From: Ephydatia muelleri
Lineage: Eukaryota; Porifera; Demospongiae; Spongillida; Spongillidae
DNA length: 64,000 bases
NCBI GenBank assembly: GCA_013339895.1
Contig: JABACO010000004.1
Coordinates: 3,502,688 to 3,566,687, forward strand
Direction of reading: 5' to 3'
Shown: in pieces, positions 1 through 11,765 of the stretch
How positions within the stretch are numbered: position 1 is the first letter of the stretch
How the letters are laid out: each line of letters opens with the position of its first letter
Position numbers and translations under genes: made by a program
The notes under the pieces: generated by a model
Database searches by the model: none
What the model was told of the DNA's origin: nothing
What the model saw: the letters and a program-made list of their open reading frames with translations, nothing else

Positions 1-213
1 TCCGCTGAGCATGGCATCTTCCTTGTCGCTGGGAAAATACGCAGCGTTCCACAGTTCATTGATTTTATACACGATTGTTGCTGGTTTGTCTATTTCTCCG
101 CTACAGCAGAAAAGATCGTTGCAATTCTTCGCTAGAGTACCGAGACTTTGGATAATATTAGATTTCGCTGCTCCACTCAGGGATGCAAGGGACATTCTAG
201 CTCTCTTCGACAT
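1..213 (-). CDS. 5' end of an unidentified protein gene, cut by the window edge
   Basis: On the minus strand an ATG at 213 opens a frame of 71 codons that reaches base 1 without a stop, so the gene continues outside the window. The start reads MSKRARMSLASLSGAAKSN and is followed by a Cys pair (DLFCCSG) and a KINELWNAAYF stretch. Composition and the absence of stops look like real coding sequence, and no competing plus-strand gene makes better sense. I do not recognise the family. The 29-bp satellite lies about 200 bp upstream of this start. Confidence 0.45.
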   Translation of the reverse strand, partial: MSKRARMSLASLSGAAKSNIIQSLGTLAKNCNDLFCCSGEIDKPATIVYKINELWNAAYFPSDKEDAMLSG

Positions 214-417
214 TATTCAGCTATGAAACAACCCACAATAATGCTAATTTTTCTATTATTATAAACATAACTGCTAAGAACATTCTGGAGCAGGCATGCT
301 CAAGCCTGCGTGAACTAATTAACAACCATGCAGCTGACCAAGGTGTCGATGATCCATGGTGTCATAGTTTTCATTGAATTGATATCACAAAGTTATAGAT
401 GACTATAAATGATTCAT

Positions 418-3141
418 GTACAGTATACTGTGAACATGCGGGTGACCCACAGTACACTTTGAGCATGTGGGTGACCCACGACACACTGTGAGCATGTGGG
501 CGACCTACAGCACACTGTGAGCATATGGATGACCTACAGCACACTGGGAGCATGTGGGTGACCTACAGCACACTGTGGGCATGTGGGTGACCTACAGCAC
601 ACTGTGAGCATGTGGGTGACCTACAGCACACTGTGAGCATTTGGGTGACCTACAGCACACTGTGAGCATGTGGGTGACCCCAGCACATTGTGAGCATGTA
701 CATCACACTGTGAGCATGTGGGTGACCTACAGCACACTGTGAGCATGTGGGTGACCTACAGCACACTGTGAGCATGTGGGTGACCTACAGCACACTGTGA
801 ACATGTGGGTGACCTACAGCACACTGTGGGCATGTGGGTGACCCCAGCACACTGTGTGCACACTGTGAGCATGTGGGTGACCTACAGCACACTGTGAGTG
901 TGTGGGTGACCTACAGTACACTTAGAGCATGCGGGTGACCCACGACACACTGTGAGCATGTGGGTGACCTACAGCACACTGTGAACATGCGGGTGACCTA
1001 CAGCACACTGTGAGCATGTGGGTGACCTACAGCACACTGTGAGCATGTGGGTGACCTACAGCACACTGAGCATGTGGGTGACCTACAGCACACTGTGAGC
1101 ATGTGGGTGACCTACCGCACACTGAGCATGTGGGTGACCTACAGCACACTGTGAGCATGTGGGTGACCTACAGCACACTGTGAGCATGTGGGTGACCTAC
1201 AGCACACTGTGAGCATGTGGGTGACCCATGACACACTGTGAGCATGTGGGTGACCTACAACACGCTGCGAACATGTGGGTGACCTACAGCACACTGTGAG
1301 CATGTGGGTGACCTACAGCACACTGTGAACATGCGGGTGACCCACAGTACACTGTGAGCATGTGGGTGACCTACAGCGAACTGTGAGCATGTGGGTGACC
1401 CCAGCACACTGTGAGCATGTGGGTGACCTACAGCGAACTGTGAGCATGTGGGTGACCCCAGCACACTGTGAGCAAGTGGGTGACCTACAGCACACTGTGA
1501 GCATGTGGGTGACCTACATCACACTGTGAGCATGTGGGTGATCTACAGCACACTGTGAGCATGTGGGTGACCTACAGTACACTGTGAGCATGTGGGTGAC
1601 CTTCAGCACACTGTGAGCATGTGGGTGATCTACAGCACACTGTGAGCATGTGGGTGACCTACAGCACACTGTGAACATGCGGGTGACCCACAGTACAGTG
1701 TGAGCATGTGGGTGACCTACAGCGCACTGTGAGCATGTGGGTGACCTACAACACTCTGTGAGCATGTGGGTGACCTACAGCACACTGAGCATGTGGGTGA
1801 CCTACAGCACACTGTGAGCATGTGGGTGACCTACAGCACACTGTGAGCAAATGTGGGTGACCCCAGCACACTGTGAGTGTGTGGGTGACCTACATCACAC
1901 CGTGAGCATGTGGGTGACCTACAGCACACTGTGAGCATGTGGGTGACCTACAGCACACTGTGAGCATTTGGGTGACCTACAGCACACTGTGAGCATGTGA
2001 GTGACCTACAGCATACTGTGAGCATGTGGGTGACCTACAGCACACTGTGAGTGTGTGGGTGACCTACAGTACACTTTGAGCATGTGGGTGACCCACGACA
2101 CACTGTGAGCATGTGGGTGACCTACAGCACACTGTGAACATGTGGGTGACCTACAGCACACTGTGAGCATGTGGGTGACCTACAGCACACTGTGAGCATG
2201 TGGGTGACCTACAACACACTGTGAGTGTGTGGGTGACCTACAGTACACTTTGAGCATGTGGGTGACCCACGACACACTGTGAGCATGTGGGTGACCTACA
2301 GCACACTGTGAGTGTGTGGGTGACCTACAGTACACTTTGAGCATGTGGGTGACCCACGACACACTGTGAGCATGTGGGTGACCTACAGCACACTGTGAAC
2401 ATGTGGGTGACCTACAGCACACTGTGAGCATGTGGGTGACCTACAGCGCACTGTGAGCATGTGGGTGACCTACAACACACTGTGAGCATGTGGGTGACCT
2501 ACAGCACACTGAGCATGTGGGTGACCTACAGCACACTGTTAGCATGTGGGTGACCTACAGCACACTGTGAGCATGTGGGTGACCTACAGCACACTGTGAG
2601 CATGTGGGTGACCCCAGCACACTGTGAGTGTGTGGGTGACCTACATCACACTGTGAGCATGTGGGTGACCTACAGCACACTGTGAGCATGTGGGTGACCT
2701 ACAGCACACTGTGAGCATGGCCGGGTGACCTACAGCACACTGTGAGCATGTGGGTGACCTACAGCACACTGTGAGCATGTGGGTGACCTACAGCACACTG
2801 TGAGTGTGTGGGTGACCTACAGTACACTTTGAGCATGTGGGTGACCCACGACACACTGTGAGCATGTGGGTGACCTACAGCACACTGTGAACATGTGGGT
2901 GACCTACAGCACACATGTGGGTGACCTACAGCACACTGTGAACGTGCGGGTGACCCACAGTACACTGTGAGCATGTGGGTGACCTACAACACACTGTGAG
3001 CATGTGGGTGACCTACAGCACACTGTGAGTGTGTGGGTGACCTACAGTACACTTTGAGCATGTGGGTGACTCACGACACACTGTGACCATGTGGGTGACC
3101 TACAGCACACTGTGAGCATTTGGGTGACCACTGTGAACATG
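418..3141. repeat. 29-bp minisatellite, about 90 copies
   Basis: A 29-bp unit containing GTGAGCATGTGGGTGACC and CTACAGCACACT is repeated head to tail for about 2.7 kb. Most copies differ by a few substitutions, and some units have lost short stretches. Because 29 is not a multiple of three, a reading frame cycles through all phases every 87 bp. This explains the short Cys/His-rich frames on the minus strand (SPTCSQCAVGHPHAHS), which I treat as shadows and not genes. A distinctive two-unit variant (GTGAGTGTG unit, then a CCCACGACACA unit) recurs near 890, 2045, 2225, 2310, 2800 and 3025, which shows higher-order duplication. Confidence 0.95.
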
Positions 3142-3895
3142 TAATGGCAGGGACTGCACGAGTATGTGTTAGTGTGTGTGTTTGTCACAGTTTTAATTTT
3201 TGTGCATAGTATATGCAAACATTTATAAAGAGTATGGTTTAGTTTAATGATGAAGTGGTTTGCCAAGTACCCATGCCATACCACCTGTATAGATTGCATC
3301 ACTTTGCTCAACATTTCCATGTTCTTCACACTCTCAAACTTCTTATCTAGTGCTACCTTCATCTGACCTCAACATGGCTCACCCCGCCAGGGTTTGTGTC
3401 TAGAGAGAGAGGGGGAGTAATCTATTTTATGTCATCATATATAAAACCTGCATGAAGTAAATATTCAATATTACATATTCTATTTTTTGATTGGTTCTGT
3501 ATAATTGATTCTTGCCATTGTTCATTAATTCATTTTTAGTCTTGTCCGCACAAACAGGTATAGAGCACAGGCCCAGAGTAGAGGCCCAGAGCACTGCAGG
3601 TCACTAATATTAATAGTTGAGTCATTTAGTTTAGCACGTGAGCTATAATCAAACCTATTAAATTCTGCAACAGCTTTTGAATCTCACTAAAATGTCGACA
3701 CAATAGGTGGTATATACCTCATTTAGGTTGACCATGCAATATAATTTATCGTGCAATTCCAGCTAGGATCGACCTAGCATAGTTCTAAGCTTCCAATAAA
3801 GACCCATCAGTAGCTAGGCGCTGGTGAGAAGTTCGGTCCGATGGACACTTACGCAGACTGCACTTAGGGTGTCATGCATGAGAAAGAATTGCACG
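3142..3895. other. No gene seen
   Basis: AT-rich sequence between the satellite and the inverted-repeat element. I see no supported coding region, RNA gene or strong repeat here. Confidence 0.5.
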
Positions 3896-4552
3896 AGATG
3901 AGTACGGGCTTCGAGCAGTTATTGCGTTGTGCTCAAGACTCTACCTCTGTTTTGCTCAAAGCGATGAAGCAATTAGCTTTTCGATCGTAAGCTGTCACCC
4001 CACGTAATTTGCTCTAGACTGACTAGTGGTAAACCGAGTTGGCAAGCGGAACTATGGGGTGGATAGAGACGTTTTTCGACTCGGGCGGTCGCTGGGGCCG
4101 TTGACGTATTAACTATGTTCCATTTTTCAGCAGGATGCATTGCGGAATGGTAAAAAAAAAAGGTTTATAGCTTTGATTGCCCAATATGATGGTTAAGTCA
4201 GATGACCCTAACTTCCGGTGTTTGTTTAGCAAAAAAAGATTTAGAAGCATAGAAGACCTGAATCATTTAAAATGCTCATGTAATATGTGTTCAATGTCTA
4301 ATTGCGTTTGAGGCGGAGCTATTGACCATACACTAAGCAACAATGTTGCATGCAACTCAATGAATCCAATTATATTGTCAGTAAAACATTAGTTTACTGA
4401 CATTTTACTAGAATTTCATAGAGTTGCGTGCAACATGTTGCCTAGTGTATGGTCAGCTTTAGGGTTGAAACGCTCGATTGAGTCATTGCTTTGAGCAAAA
4501 CAGAAGTAGTGTCTTGAGCAAACGCAATAATTGCTTGCAGCTCATCAGTAAT
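3896..4552. mobile_element. Nested inverted-repeat (MITE-like) element
   Basis: Two inverted-repeat pairs are nested. The outer arms, about 3896-3985 and 4461-4552, share a diverged 75-90 bp complementary stretch including GCTCAAGAC and CTGTTTTGCTCAAAGC. Inside its right half sits a tighter pair, about 4320-4358 and 4418-4457 (TGACCATACACTA against TAGTGTATGGTCA). At the centre is a short palindrome TGTCAGTAAA/TTTACTGACA near 4377-4403. There is no coding potential. The structure fits one foldback element inserted in another. I could not define target duplications. Confidence 0.6.
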
Positions 4553-5814
4553 CTGGCCATCGTAGGCCCAAATTCTAGTATAAAACCTGATTTGTGTGCA
4601 TGTTTAAGGTAGATTAAGGTATAGGAGGTAGTGTTAGGCACCCAACACTTCAAATGTGGTGCCAATGTATCTCTCGGCACAAAATTTAAACAATGTACAT
4701 GGAGTTTGTTTTCAGAATGCAAGCACTATTAACTACTTTGGTTGGTGCAAAACAAATAGCTACCTCATATATTGGTAGATACATCACTTTCTCATATTGA
4801 AGTGTGTTAACAAACATACAATTAAGAATGCGATACATTTTTATACCTTAAGTTATTCTGTTTATGAATGTTTAATTTTTGGCTGACATATGCCTGTCTG
4901 CAAGAACATTGCTTAAGTTTTGATGTGCATGAGATGTTTCATATATAGTTCAACCAATGAAAGTTACAGAGCTGCATCCAATTATTGTTTGTTTAATTAC
5001 ATCAGCGAAAGAGTTCATGTTTGCCACGAATCTACAATAAGTACAACAACTCTTTATAATTCCAAATTAATATGGATAGCTGGTAGCACTCTCTAACCTT
5101 AGTGTTAATGATTTCCTGATGAGAATTCCTTGATGTGGGAATATATCTTGTTGAAAGGTAGCAGCCACTTTAATTAGTATTTAAGTACTCCACTTAACAG
5201 TATTGATGAACAATATTATGACAGATTGTACAACTGTCTAAACTCACCTCAGTGGCACCTTGTTGGTTTCATCCATTAAGTCCCCTTGTTAATAACTAAG
5301 CACTATCATAACTAACCAAGCCTGCATCTGCGCAATGCAGTCCTGCTCAATCCATGTCGCGAGTGATAGAGATTCGCTAAGACATGTGCCCGTTCCGCAT
5401 ACAGTGCTGCCATCAGCATGCACACTGTTGCTGTGTTGTGAAAATAAACTTGCATCCAAGCCTTTGTACTTTTAGACCGCAACACAAAGGCAAGCAATTT
5501 CATTGCATAACACAGCACTGTGTATGGTGAGATCATAAAGGTATGCATGTATATATGATGAGATCATGAAGACCATGGACTCATAGCGAGTGTTAACAAT
5601 GAGGCCACACCATTGTAGTGGCGCATATCATTGTTATCCACAATACATGTATATTGCACTGGGAATTAAAATTGGCTTATTCGCTTATATGCAAAATTTG
5701 CACAAAAAAAGGATGACGAGCTGGAGATTTAACTTCGGAATGCCATCCGGACAAGAAAATCGGCTTTTCCAAGATTTTACAACTGCGCCCAAAGGAGTGT
5801 GTTCTAGCAGTGTG
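4553..5814. other. No gene seen
   Basis: Low-complexity AT-rich sequence with only short chance frames. No supported feature. It ends at the left arm of the DIRS-type element. Confidence 0.5.
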
Positions 5815-6212
5815 CTAGGTTGCTGGCACAGTGATGCATACTCTACGTATGTCCGCCACACCCCAAGCCACTCCTCCATTACAGCACAGATCGCTAGGGC
5901 TCCCTAACTGTTTCCCAAGTCTCGTGCTTTGTTTTGTCCTGTAACACATTTGTTTTTGTTTATGTCTGCTATCACCCCAAACATCTGTCCCCTCAGGGGC
6001 CACTGCTCAATACATGGCTACCCTAACCCTGGGGGCTAACACCTTCAGGTGGGGTCACATAGCTAAGGCAACAACCTCAGCTGGCCTCTAGGGTACAATG
6101 GCCTGCCCCCTATTCTCCCCACAATGGTTCAAGCAGCCTAGGGCATGGTGGCCTGCGCCCTACCTAAGGCCATGCATACAGCCTGCACCACATTCACCTT
6201 ACAATGGCTACA
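5815..6212. repeat. Left arm of a 400-bp inverted repeat
   Basis: This arm is the reverse complement, with few mismatches, of 6651-7048. It contains a second, inverted copy of the last 30 or so codons of the recombinase (from LGCWHSDAYSTYVR to the stop). About 440 bp of unrelated sequence separates the arms. Confidence 0.9.
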
Positions 6213-6650
6213 GTCTACCTTTCTAATCTGATTAGCCATGTGTACATGCACCCTTCTAATTTAGATTGCAATCTAGGCAGTTGTAGTGAGCTGGTACAGA
6301 TGCACTCAGACCATTGCTAGTTGGACCCATAATGGAGTTGATACATTGTGGTTCCAGCAGTGGGTAACTAATGACTGACACTAGAAACAAACAGCTTCAT
6401 CAATGTATTTATCAGTATGAGGAAGTTCCATAATCATGACTTAGCAGCCAAATTGCAAGCTGTATTTATGCAAGAGAAAAAGCAGAGTTTAATTCCCTAT
6501 TGCTCGCCGCCAGCCCAGTACATGCACCTTGTTGACTGCATGCCCTAAAAGGGGGTCAGGCAGAGCACCCTGTGAGACCATGCATGTGTCCAAGTGGCTA
6601 GAGGTAGCTAAGGGAGGCAAGAGCCAACAACTATACACTAGGCTAGCAGA

Positions 6651-7048
6651 TGTAGCCATTGTAAGGTGAATGTGGTGCAGGCTGTATGCATGGCCTTAGG
6701 TAGGGCACAGGCCACCATGCCCTAGGCTGCTTGAACCATTGTGGAGCGAATAGGGGGCAGGCCATTGTACCCTAGAGGCCAGCTGAGGTTGTTGCCTTAG
6801 CTATGTGACCCCACCTGAAGGTGTTAGCCCCCAGGGTTAGGGTAGCCATGTATTGAGCAGTGGCCCCTGAGGGGACAGATGTTTGGGGTGATAGCAGACA
6901 TAAACAAAAACAAATGGGTTACAGGACAAAACAAAGCACGAGACTTGGGAAACAGTTAGGGAGCCCTAGCGATCTGTGCTGTAATGGAGGAGTGGCTTGG
7001 GGTGTGGCGGACATACGTAGAGTATGCATCACTGTGCCAGCAACCTAG
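6651..7048. repeat. Right arm of the 400-bp inverted repeat
   Basis: Pairs with 5815-6212 and includes the stop of the minus-strand recombinase frame. Outside the outer boundary (7049 upward, below 5815) the similarity stops abruptly. Confidence 0.9.
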
Positions 7049-7532
7049 TTGCTTTATGGTTGCAGGAGGCAGGCCAGCCCTTGCTGCAGCCGCTCCTATT
7101 TGAAAACTGTGTGTACATGTCCCTGGATCATAGCCAATTTCGGCGCAATAGGGAATGAAGGGTGGATTGTAGCCTTCGAGCCAACAAGGGCCTGCCAGAC
7201 TCAAAGTGAAATAGTGGGGCAGCTGGTTTGGCCTGACAGCACCGTAAGTACGACATCATGGCGAGAACTGGACAGATGGCTTCATGGGTGGGTTCTATTA
7301 TAACAATGGACCCGTTCCCTAACTGATCCGTCTTGGACCATTTAATGGTTAGCTTGTGAGGTGTGAGCTGGACATCTTGCTTGGCTAGGAAGTGCCCCAT
7401 TGTCCTTTTGGAGCTATCTGCCGTAGTAAATTCACAAACTCTCAGGAAGCCAAAGAAGGCAACTGCCAATGCTGCCTGCAGCATGAGCCGGTCATGTATT
7501 GCTCTCATGCAGAGATTGGGACAACACCGCAA
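6956..7532 (-). pseudogene. Tyrosine recombinase of the DIRS-type element, frameshifted
   Basis: Two overlapping frames make up the catalytic half of a phage-integrase-like recombinase. The upstream frame (7532-7128) has FFGFLRVCEFTTAD, the box holding the first catalytic Arg. The downstream frame (7204-6956) has HSFQIGAAAARAGLPPATI, then LGCWHSDAYSTYVR with the final Tyr. A frameshift near 7130-7140 separates them. The second catalytic Arg of the family's HxFR box reads Gln (HSFQ), so the product would probably be inactive even if the frame were intact. The start of the gene upstream of 7532 is not recognisable. Confidence 0.75.
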
Positions 7533-8128
7533 TCATCTTGACGGTGAGTGGTTGCCTTCTTGCGGTGCATGACCAAGCAGCCTGTTCCCTTTGGAGCCAA
7601 ATGAGAGCCAGCCTCAGCTTTGGAGTCCTTATTACGGGGCTCTGAAAACCATTAGAATGGTGGAGGTATGAGACCGCTGCCAGATAGACTGGTTTGGATA
7701 CTCAGGGTCTTACTCAGATGGGCTTCAAACAGTGCTACCCGTATTTGCTGGCTGGGCAGGGATGCAGGTGGTGCTGTTTGCAAAATACCCTGAACTACAC
7801 ACACTCTGTACGTACTTCTTATGGAAGGTGCTAAGGCATGTGTGACCAGTCTTGAGAGTCATCGTTCTATAGCTCTGCTAGGTTGGATGGGACTGGTGTA
7901 TGTTTTTGATCGGCCTGGGGAACAAGATGGTAGAAATTGATTAGAACAGGCAATTAGCTACACAATTCTGGCTACTGTGAAATTATGGGATGCAGCAATG
8001 AAGAATAACCAATGGAGAAGCGTTAAGAGTTAGCACTTTGGGATGACCATGCGTTCACAATGGCAAGGTTATCACAATGGAAGGTGATCCGGTGGTTGGC
8101 TAGCCTAGAACCCCAGATTGTCGCGCTG

Positions 8129-8995
8129 CTATGATGGCAAATCGGATGGATCGCAGTGGTAGCCTCTGGTTTGGGTGTCAGTCTCCTCGAAACTATGACC
8201 CCTGGAGGTAGCCACCATAACCGGATGCACCTGTAAAGAGGGATAGATCATCTGCATCCTGCCAGACAGGGTCAATAAACATTGCGATGCCATTCCATGA
8301 GGGTAGGAAGGCGTGCCACCATTGGAGATCTTCACAGGTGTCAGCATTCAGGTAGACGTGATGGTGGAGTTTATCGACTGACGATGACAGATGGATGAGT
8401 CATCGGCAGAAGAGGTGCCCTGCTCGTACTACTCGAGCCGCAAATGCTAAATTCCCTATCAGGGAGAGTAGCTCTCTCTTAGTGGCTGTGTGGCGTCCCA
8501 ACCAATCGGTGACTGCCTGGGAGATCTCTTTTAGCTTGTCTGCTGGCAGGCGTAGTTCCTGATTGACTGTGTCCAAGGTGACACCTAAAAAGGTCAAGGT
8601 TGATGCAGGGTCTTCAAGTTTGTCCAGTGCTACCCCAGGACACCAAGGTTGCTGCACAAGGCCAGCAATGCTTGAGCACAGTTCTGGCAATGATGCTGGC
8701 CAGATGGGCCAGTGGGCCTACAAGCAGGTTCCAAGTCGTCCAGGTAGTGTAACCCCTCAACTGCATAGTTACTCAGCAGGATCCATATGATTGCCTCAGC
8801 AAAGTGGTTGAAGAGATGGCGAGCTGAGCGCAGTCCAAATGGGAGGCATGTGTCCATGTAGAACTTGCCTTTCCAGTGCAAGCTTAGGAGGTTCCAGTCA
8901 TCAGGACTTACAGGGACCATGCGAAAAGCAGACTTCAAGTCTACCTGGTCCATCAGTGCCCCTGGATCAGGAATGCACACACACACACATGCCAA
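8129..8995 (-). pseudogene. DIRS-type reverse transcriptase and RNase H remnant
   Basis: The frame 8995-8630 carries DQVDLKSAFRMVPV, CLPFGLRSARHLFNHFAEA and LHYLDDL; YLDD is the catalytic box. A frameshift near 8650-8700 leads into 8690-8400 with the connection domain (LTFLGVTLD, TKRELLSLIGNLAFAARVV). Below 8400, broken frames still read LQWWHAFLPSWNG and LFTGASG; the latter corresponds to the RNase H TDASG box with Asp replaced by Gly. Stops interrupt the rest down to about 8129. The order and motif wording match DIRS-type pol and not LTR or LINE pol. Confidence 0.75.
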
Positions 8996-9097
8996 ACATG
9001 CCTGCTTCTCCTGTTGTGATATTCACGTATACGATGTAACTGACTACGCCGCTGGACACAGCTATATAGACATGTACTTGTAGCCCACTTGGGGGAA

Positions 9098-9127
<30 letters not shown>
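9098..9127. repeat. Poly-G tract (30 G)
   Basis: Thirty consecutive G, preceded by GGGGGAA. Homopolymer of this length is often length-variable and error-prone. Confidence 0.9.
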
Positions 9128-9128
<1 letters not shown>

Positions 9129-9502
9129 ACGCTACTAATTAAATTCACATAGTATACTCACCAAAACACCTGCGTCTCAGAAGATGAAAGCATGAAGGGC
9201 ATACGTAGTTCGATCCCTGCATGCATCATTGTGCCTAATTGATGCGCTCCACTTCTCCACGCACAGCTGAGAAGTTATAGTGTATCGGTACAATTATAAT
9301 TGTAATTCAAATTGTCTTGATAGTTACGTCACAGCTACTGAAGATTATAACCGTTAACCCCTACCTAGCCGAATTCTAAGACGCAAGGTATTACGTAATG
9401 ACTACTTCGTTTATGAATAAATTATGCGCGGTAGAATTTAAATTTTTGTCTTGATTTTAGTTTAAGAATGGTTCATGGTATAAAGCACAGATTCACAATC
9501 AT

Positions 9503-9506
9503 GTGT

Positions 9507-9537
<31 letters not shown>

Positions 9538-9545
9538 GGGGGGGG
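9503..9545. repeat. GT microsatellite running into 25 G
   Basis: A (TG)n tract at about 9503-9520 is followed directly by 25 G at 9521-9545. It resembles the tract at 9098. Confidence 0.9.
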
Positions 9546-9569
9546 CTGGAATGCAGGTGGATAAGACAC

Positions 9570-9793
9570 TGGTAATGCAGCCAGCAATACAAGTGACTCA
9601 CACAAGAGGCACATACATTACATCTAGCAATGCAAAGGCACACTCAACTAGCAATGCCGTGGGACACACAACTAGCAATGCAGAGACACACATCAATACC
9701 AGTGCACAGGTACACACAACTATCAATGCTGAGGAACACACAAGTAGGCACCTACAAGTAGAAAATGCAGAGACATAAAACTACCGATGCAGA
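9570..9793. repeat. Degenerate 20-27 bp tandem repeat, interrupted by a transposon
   Basis: Units of the type ACTAGCAATGCAGAGACACA recur with variation. The array resumes after the hAT-like element, at about 11017-11105, so the element inserted into it. The open frame across it (9503-9778) is not convincing as a gene. Confidence 0.7.
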
Positions 9794-9801
9794 ATGTAGA
9801 G

Positions 9802-11008
9802 TAGGGTGTGTAACCTCCCCTGCATAATGAAAATCGAATACTTTTAAAACACTAATCAATTTTTCAGGTTTTTGTGGATCCGAAAATCGATTTTTCCGAA
9901 TAGTTTACTGAAAAAACAAAATCGATTTTTCCGAATAGGTTTTGCCAAATTTCCTGCCGAATACCTAGGTTATTAAGGTTATAGTGCTTGTGGAGTGCAC
10001 ACTGAGAAGGTTATTTATGTATGCACAGAAATCCACCTGGTCTTGCACCCAAACTAGAGCTATGCATGTCATGCAGTTTAAAACACAGAGACACAAAGGT
10101 CTACAGTAGCATGTGTTTGCCAAATAGAGTTTAATAAATTGTATCTCTTTATCATGCACTTGTACATATCAATAGTAATGTAAACCTAACCATCCAACAC
10201 TAAACACTGAGACCAGACATCACCATTATAAACTCACCCTACATCACCTACAATCACGTACAATCACGCGTACTTACTTACCTACAATCACGTACTTACT
10301 TACAATCACTTACAATCATCCCACAACACTCCATTCCCGTTCTCGCTAAATGCATATGAAATTTCCCATTAGTACGATTGCGTAATGCTTTCTAATTCCT
10401 CCACATACTCAAACAGAGCGCGCATACTTACTTAAAGTGGGTGAGAAGTCTGTCATTCTATTTCACTCGCTTGCGCAATACTCAAATACGTTCACTTCGT
10501 AGTTCGTACCACTGTACAATAAAACAATGCAATACTAGTACTGGTACATAAATTTATTGCTACTACATACAACCACAACTCGTGGCATACAGTAATGAAC
10601 TTAGTTACTTACTTGAAAACGACGATAACAGCTGTATGTTTTGTATCCCCAATTGATGCATATTAAATATTTTCTATTATATTACTATCTATTTACTCAA
10701 TTATTGATTGCTTCCGATGTCGTTATGTATGTATAAATAGTAAAAACAACAGTGACGTAGTTATAAATATAACTCTAATTATGAAATACACAATTAAAAA
10801 TCATATCCGGATATCGGTATAAAAAGGTATTCGAATAATGGGCGAATTGTCGATGCTGACTAAGTACCTCCGAATGGAGAAACATAAACCGGTTATTTCG
10901 AATAGATTAAATTCACTAATCGATTTTTCCGAGTAATGCTAATTTGCTATTCGAACGGATAGGTTTTTGCGAATATCCGAATAACCTGATAACTGGTTAC
11001 GCACCCTA
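9802..11008. mobile_element. hAT-like non-autonomous DNA transposon, 1,207 bp, with exact 8-bp target duplication
   Basis: The ends are inverted: TAGGGTGTGTAACC at 9802 against GGTTACGCACCCTA ending at 11008. Both sides are flanked by the identical 8-mer ATGTAGAG (9794-9801 and 11009-11016). An 8-bp duplication with a TAGGG-type terminus is typical of the hAT superfamily. Subterminal regions on both sides are rich in AATCGATTTTTCCGAAT-type motifs, candidate transposase-binding clusters. There is no coding capacity, so it would rely on a transposase elsewhere. A relative ends at 61474. Confidence 0.85.
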
Positions 11009-11105
11009 ATGTAGAGACAGGCACACACCACTTGCAATGCACTGAAGCACAAGTAGCAATGCAGAGACACACACAACTAGCAAAGCAGAGGCACACAACT
11101 ACTGT

Positions 11106-11765
11106 TATACACAGGCCATTATCAATAGCCTCGACTGTTGTTAACTATCTCTCTGAAAAACCTGTGCATTAATCAGAAAATCGATCTAGCTTGAGCTAGT
11201 GTGTGCACGATGACAAACATCTCTATCAGGGAGAGCTTGGCTTGGGCATTTAATTTATAAGTGTGGAAGGTGTTGTTATTAGCCTGAAACCACTCACCCA
11301 TGTAGTCAAAAGCGCTTTTGTTAATAATTGCATGTCAATTGTGGACTAGCTAGTTGCATCACGTGTGGGTCAATAAACTTGGTCTAGGGCACTGCGGATT
11401 GTTTTGGCCTGGGCCCCGAGGTAAGCCTCGGACCTAAGGTCACGCGCGGCTGTTGTATTACATTCAATCAAACCAGTTGACAAAAATTTGCCTAGCGGCA
11501 GCATCGATTATTTTCTCCATCAGGTCAAAAGTTATTGTACTGAAAACTTTTGCCTTCATTTGCAACTGAGCACCCAGTATAATATTGGGTGCATGTTGAT
11601 AAACAATCAAATACGTTTCGTGAATGCAGACGTATATGGATGTCCGGACATGCGTTCATTTACATCTGCATACTTCTACGTGCTTGCATGCATGCGTGTG
11701 TCAAACTCTATACGTTAAATCGGCCCTGCAATATCCTATACAAGCACATACATAATTGCAAGTCA
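11106..11765. other. No gene seen; 3' flank of the GTPase gene
   Basis: Unique AT-rich sequence downstream of the minus-strand GTPase gene. Short frames here are not supported. Confidence 0.4.

Larger units (their letters stand above)
5815..8995 (-). mobile_element. Decayed DIRS-type retrotransposon (RT, RNase H, tyrosine recombinase)
   Basis: Reading on the minus strand, a reverse transcriptase is followed by RNase H remnants and then a phage-type tyrosine recombinase. That gene set and order are characteristic of DIRS/Ngaro retrotransposons, which integrate by recombinase instead of a DDE integrase. The 3' end of the recombinase lies inside a 400-bp inverted repeat, in line with the inverted terminal structures known in DIRS elements. 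Frameshifts, stops and changed catalytic residues show the copy is dead. No gag is visible; the 5' side dissolves into CA repeats and a poly-G tract near 8980-9127. Confidence 0.8.

Noticed and set aside
418-3141. Regular repeats as a possible CRISPR array
   Set aside because: Units abut without unique spacers, and the window is eukaryotic.
371-3362. Cys/His-rich minus-strand frames resembling tandem zinc-finger proteins
   Set aside because: They are the three-phase translation of a 29-bp satellite; frames change at every unit and no start, splice site or conserved spacing supports a gene.
5815-7048. Two short genes with identical 62-residue products
   Set aside because: They are the two arms of an inverted repeat read antisense to the recombinase end.
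9190-9240. Possible tRNA T-arm (GTTCGATCCC)
   Set aside because: Flanking bases do not form a T-stem, and no acceptor, D or anticodon arms are present.
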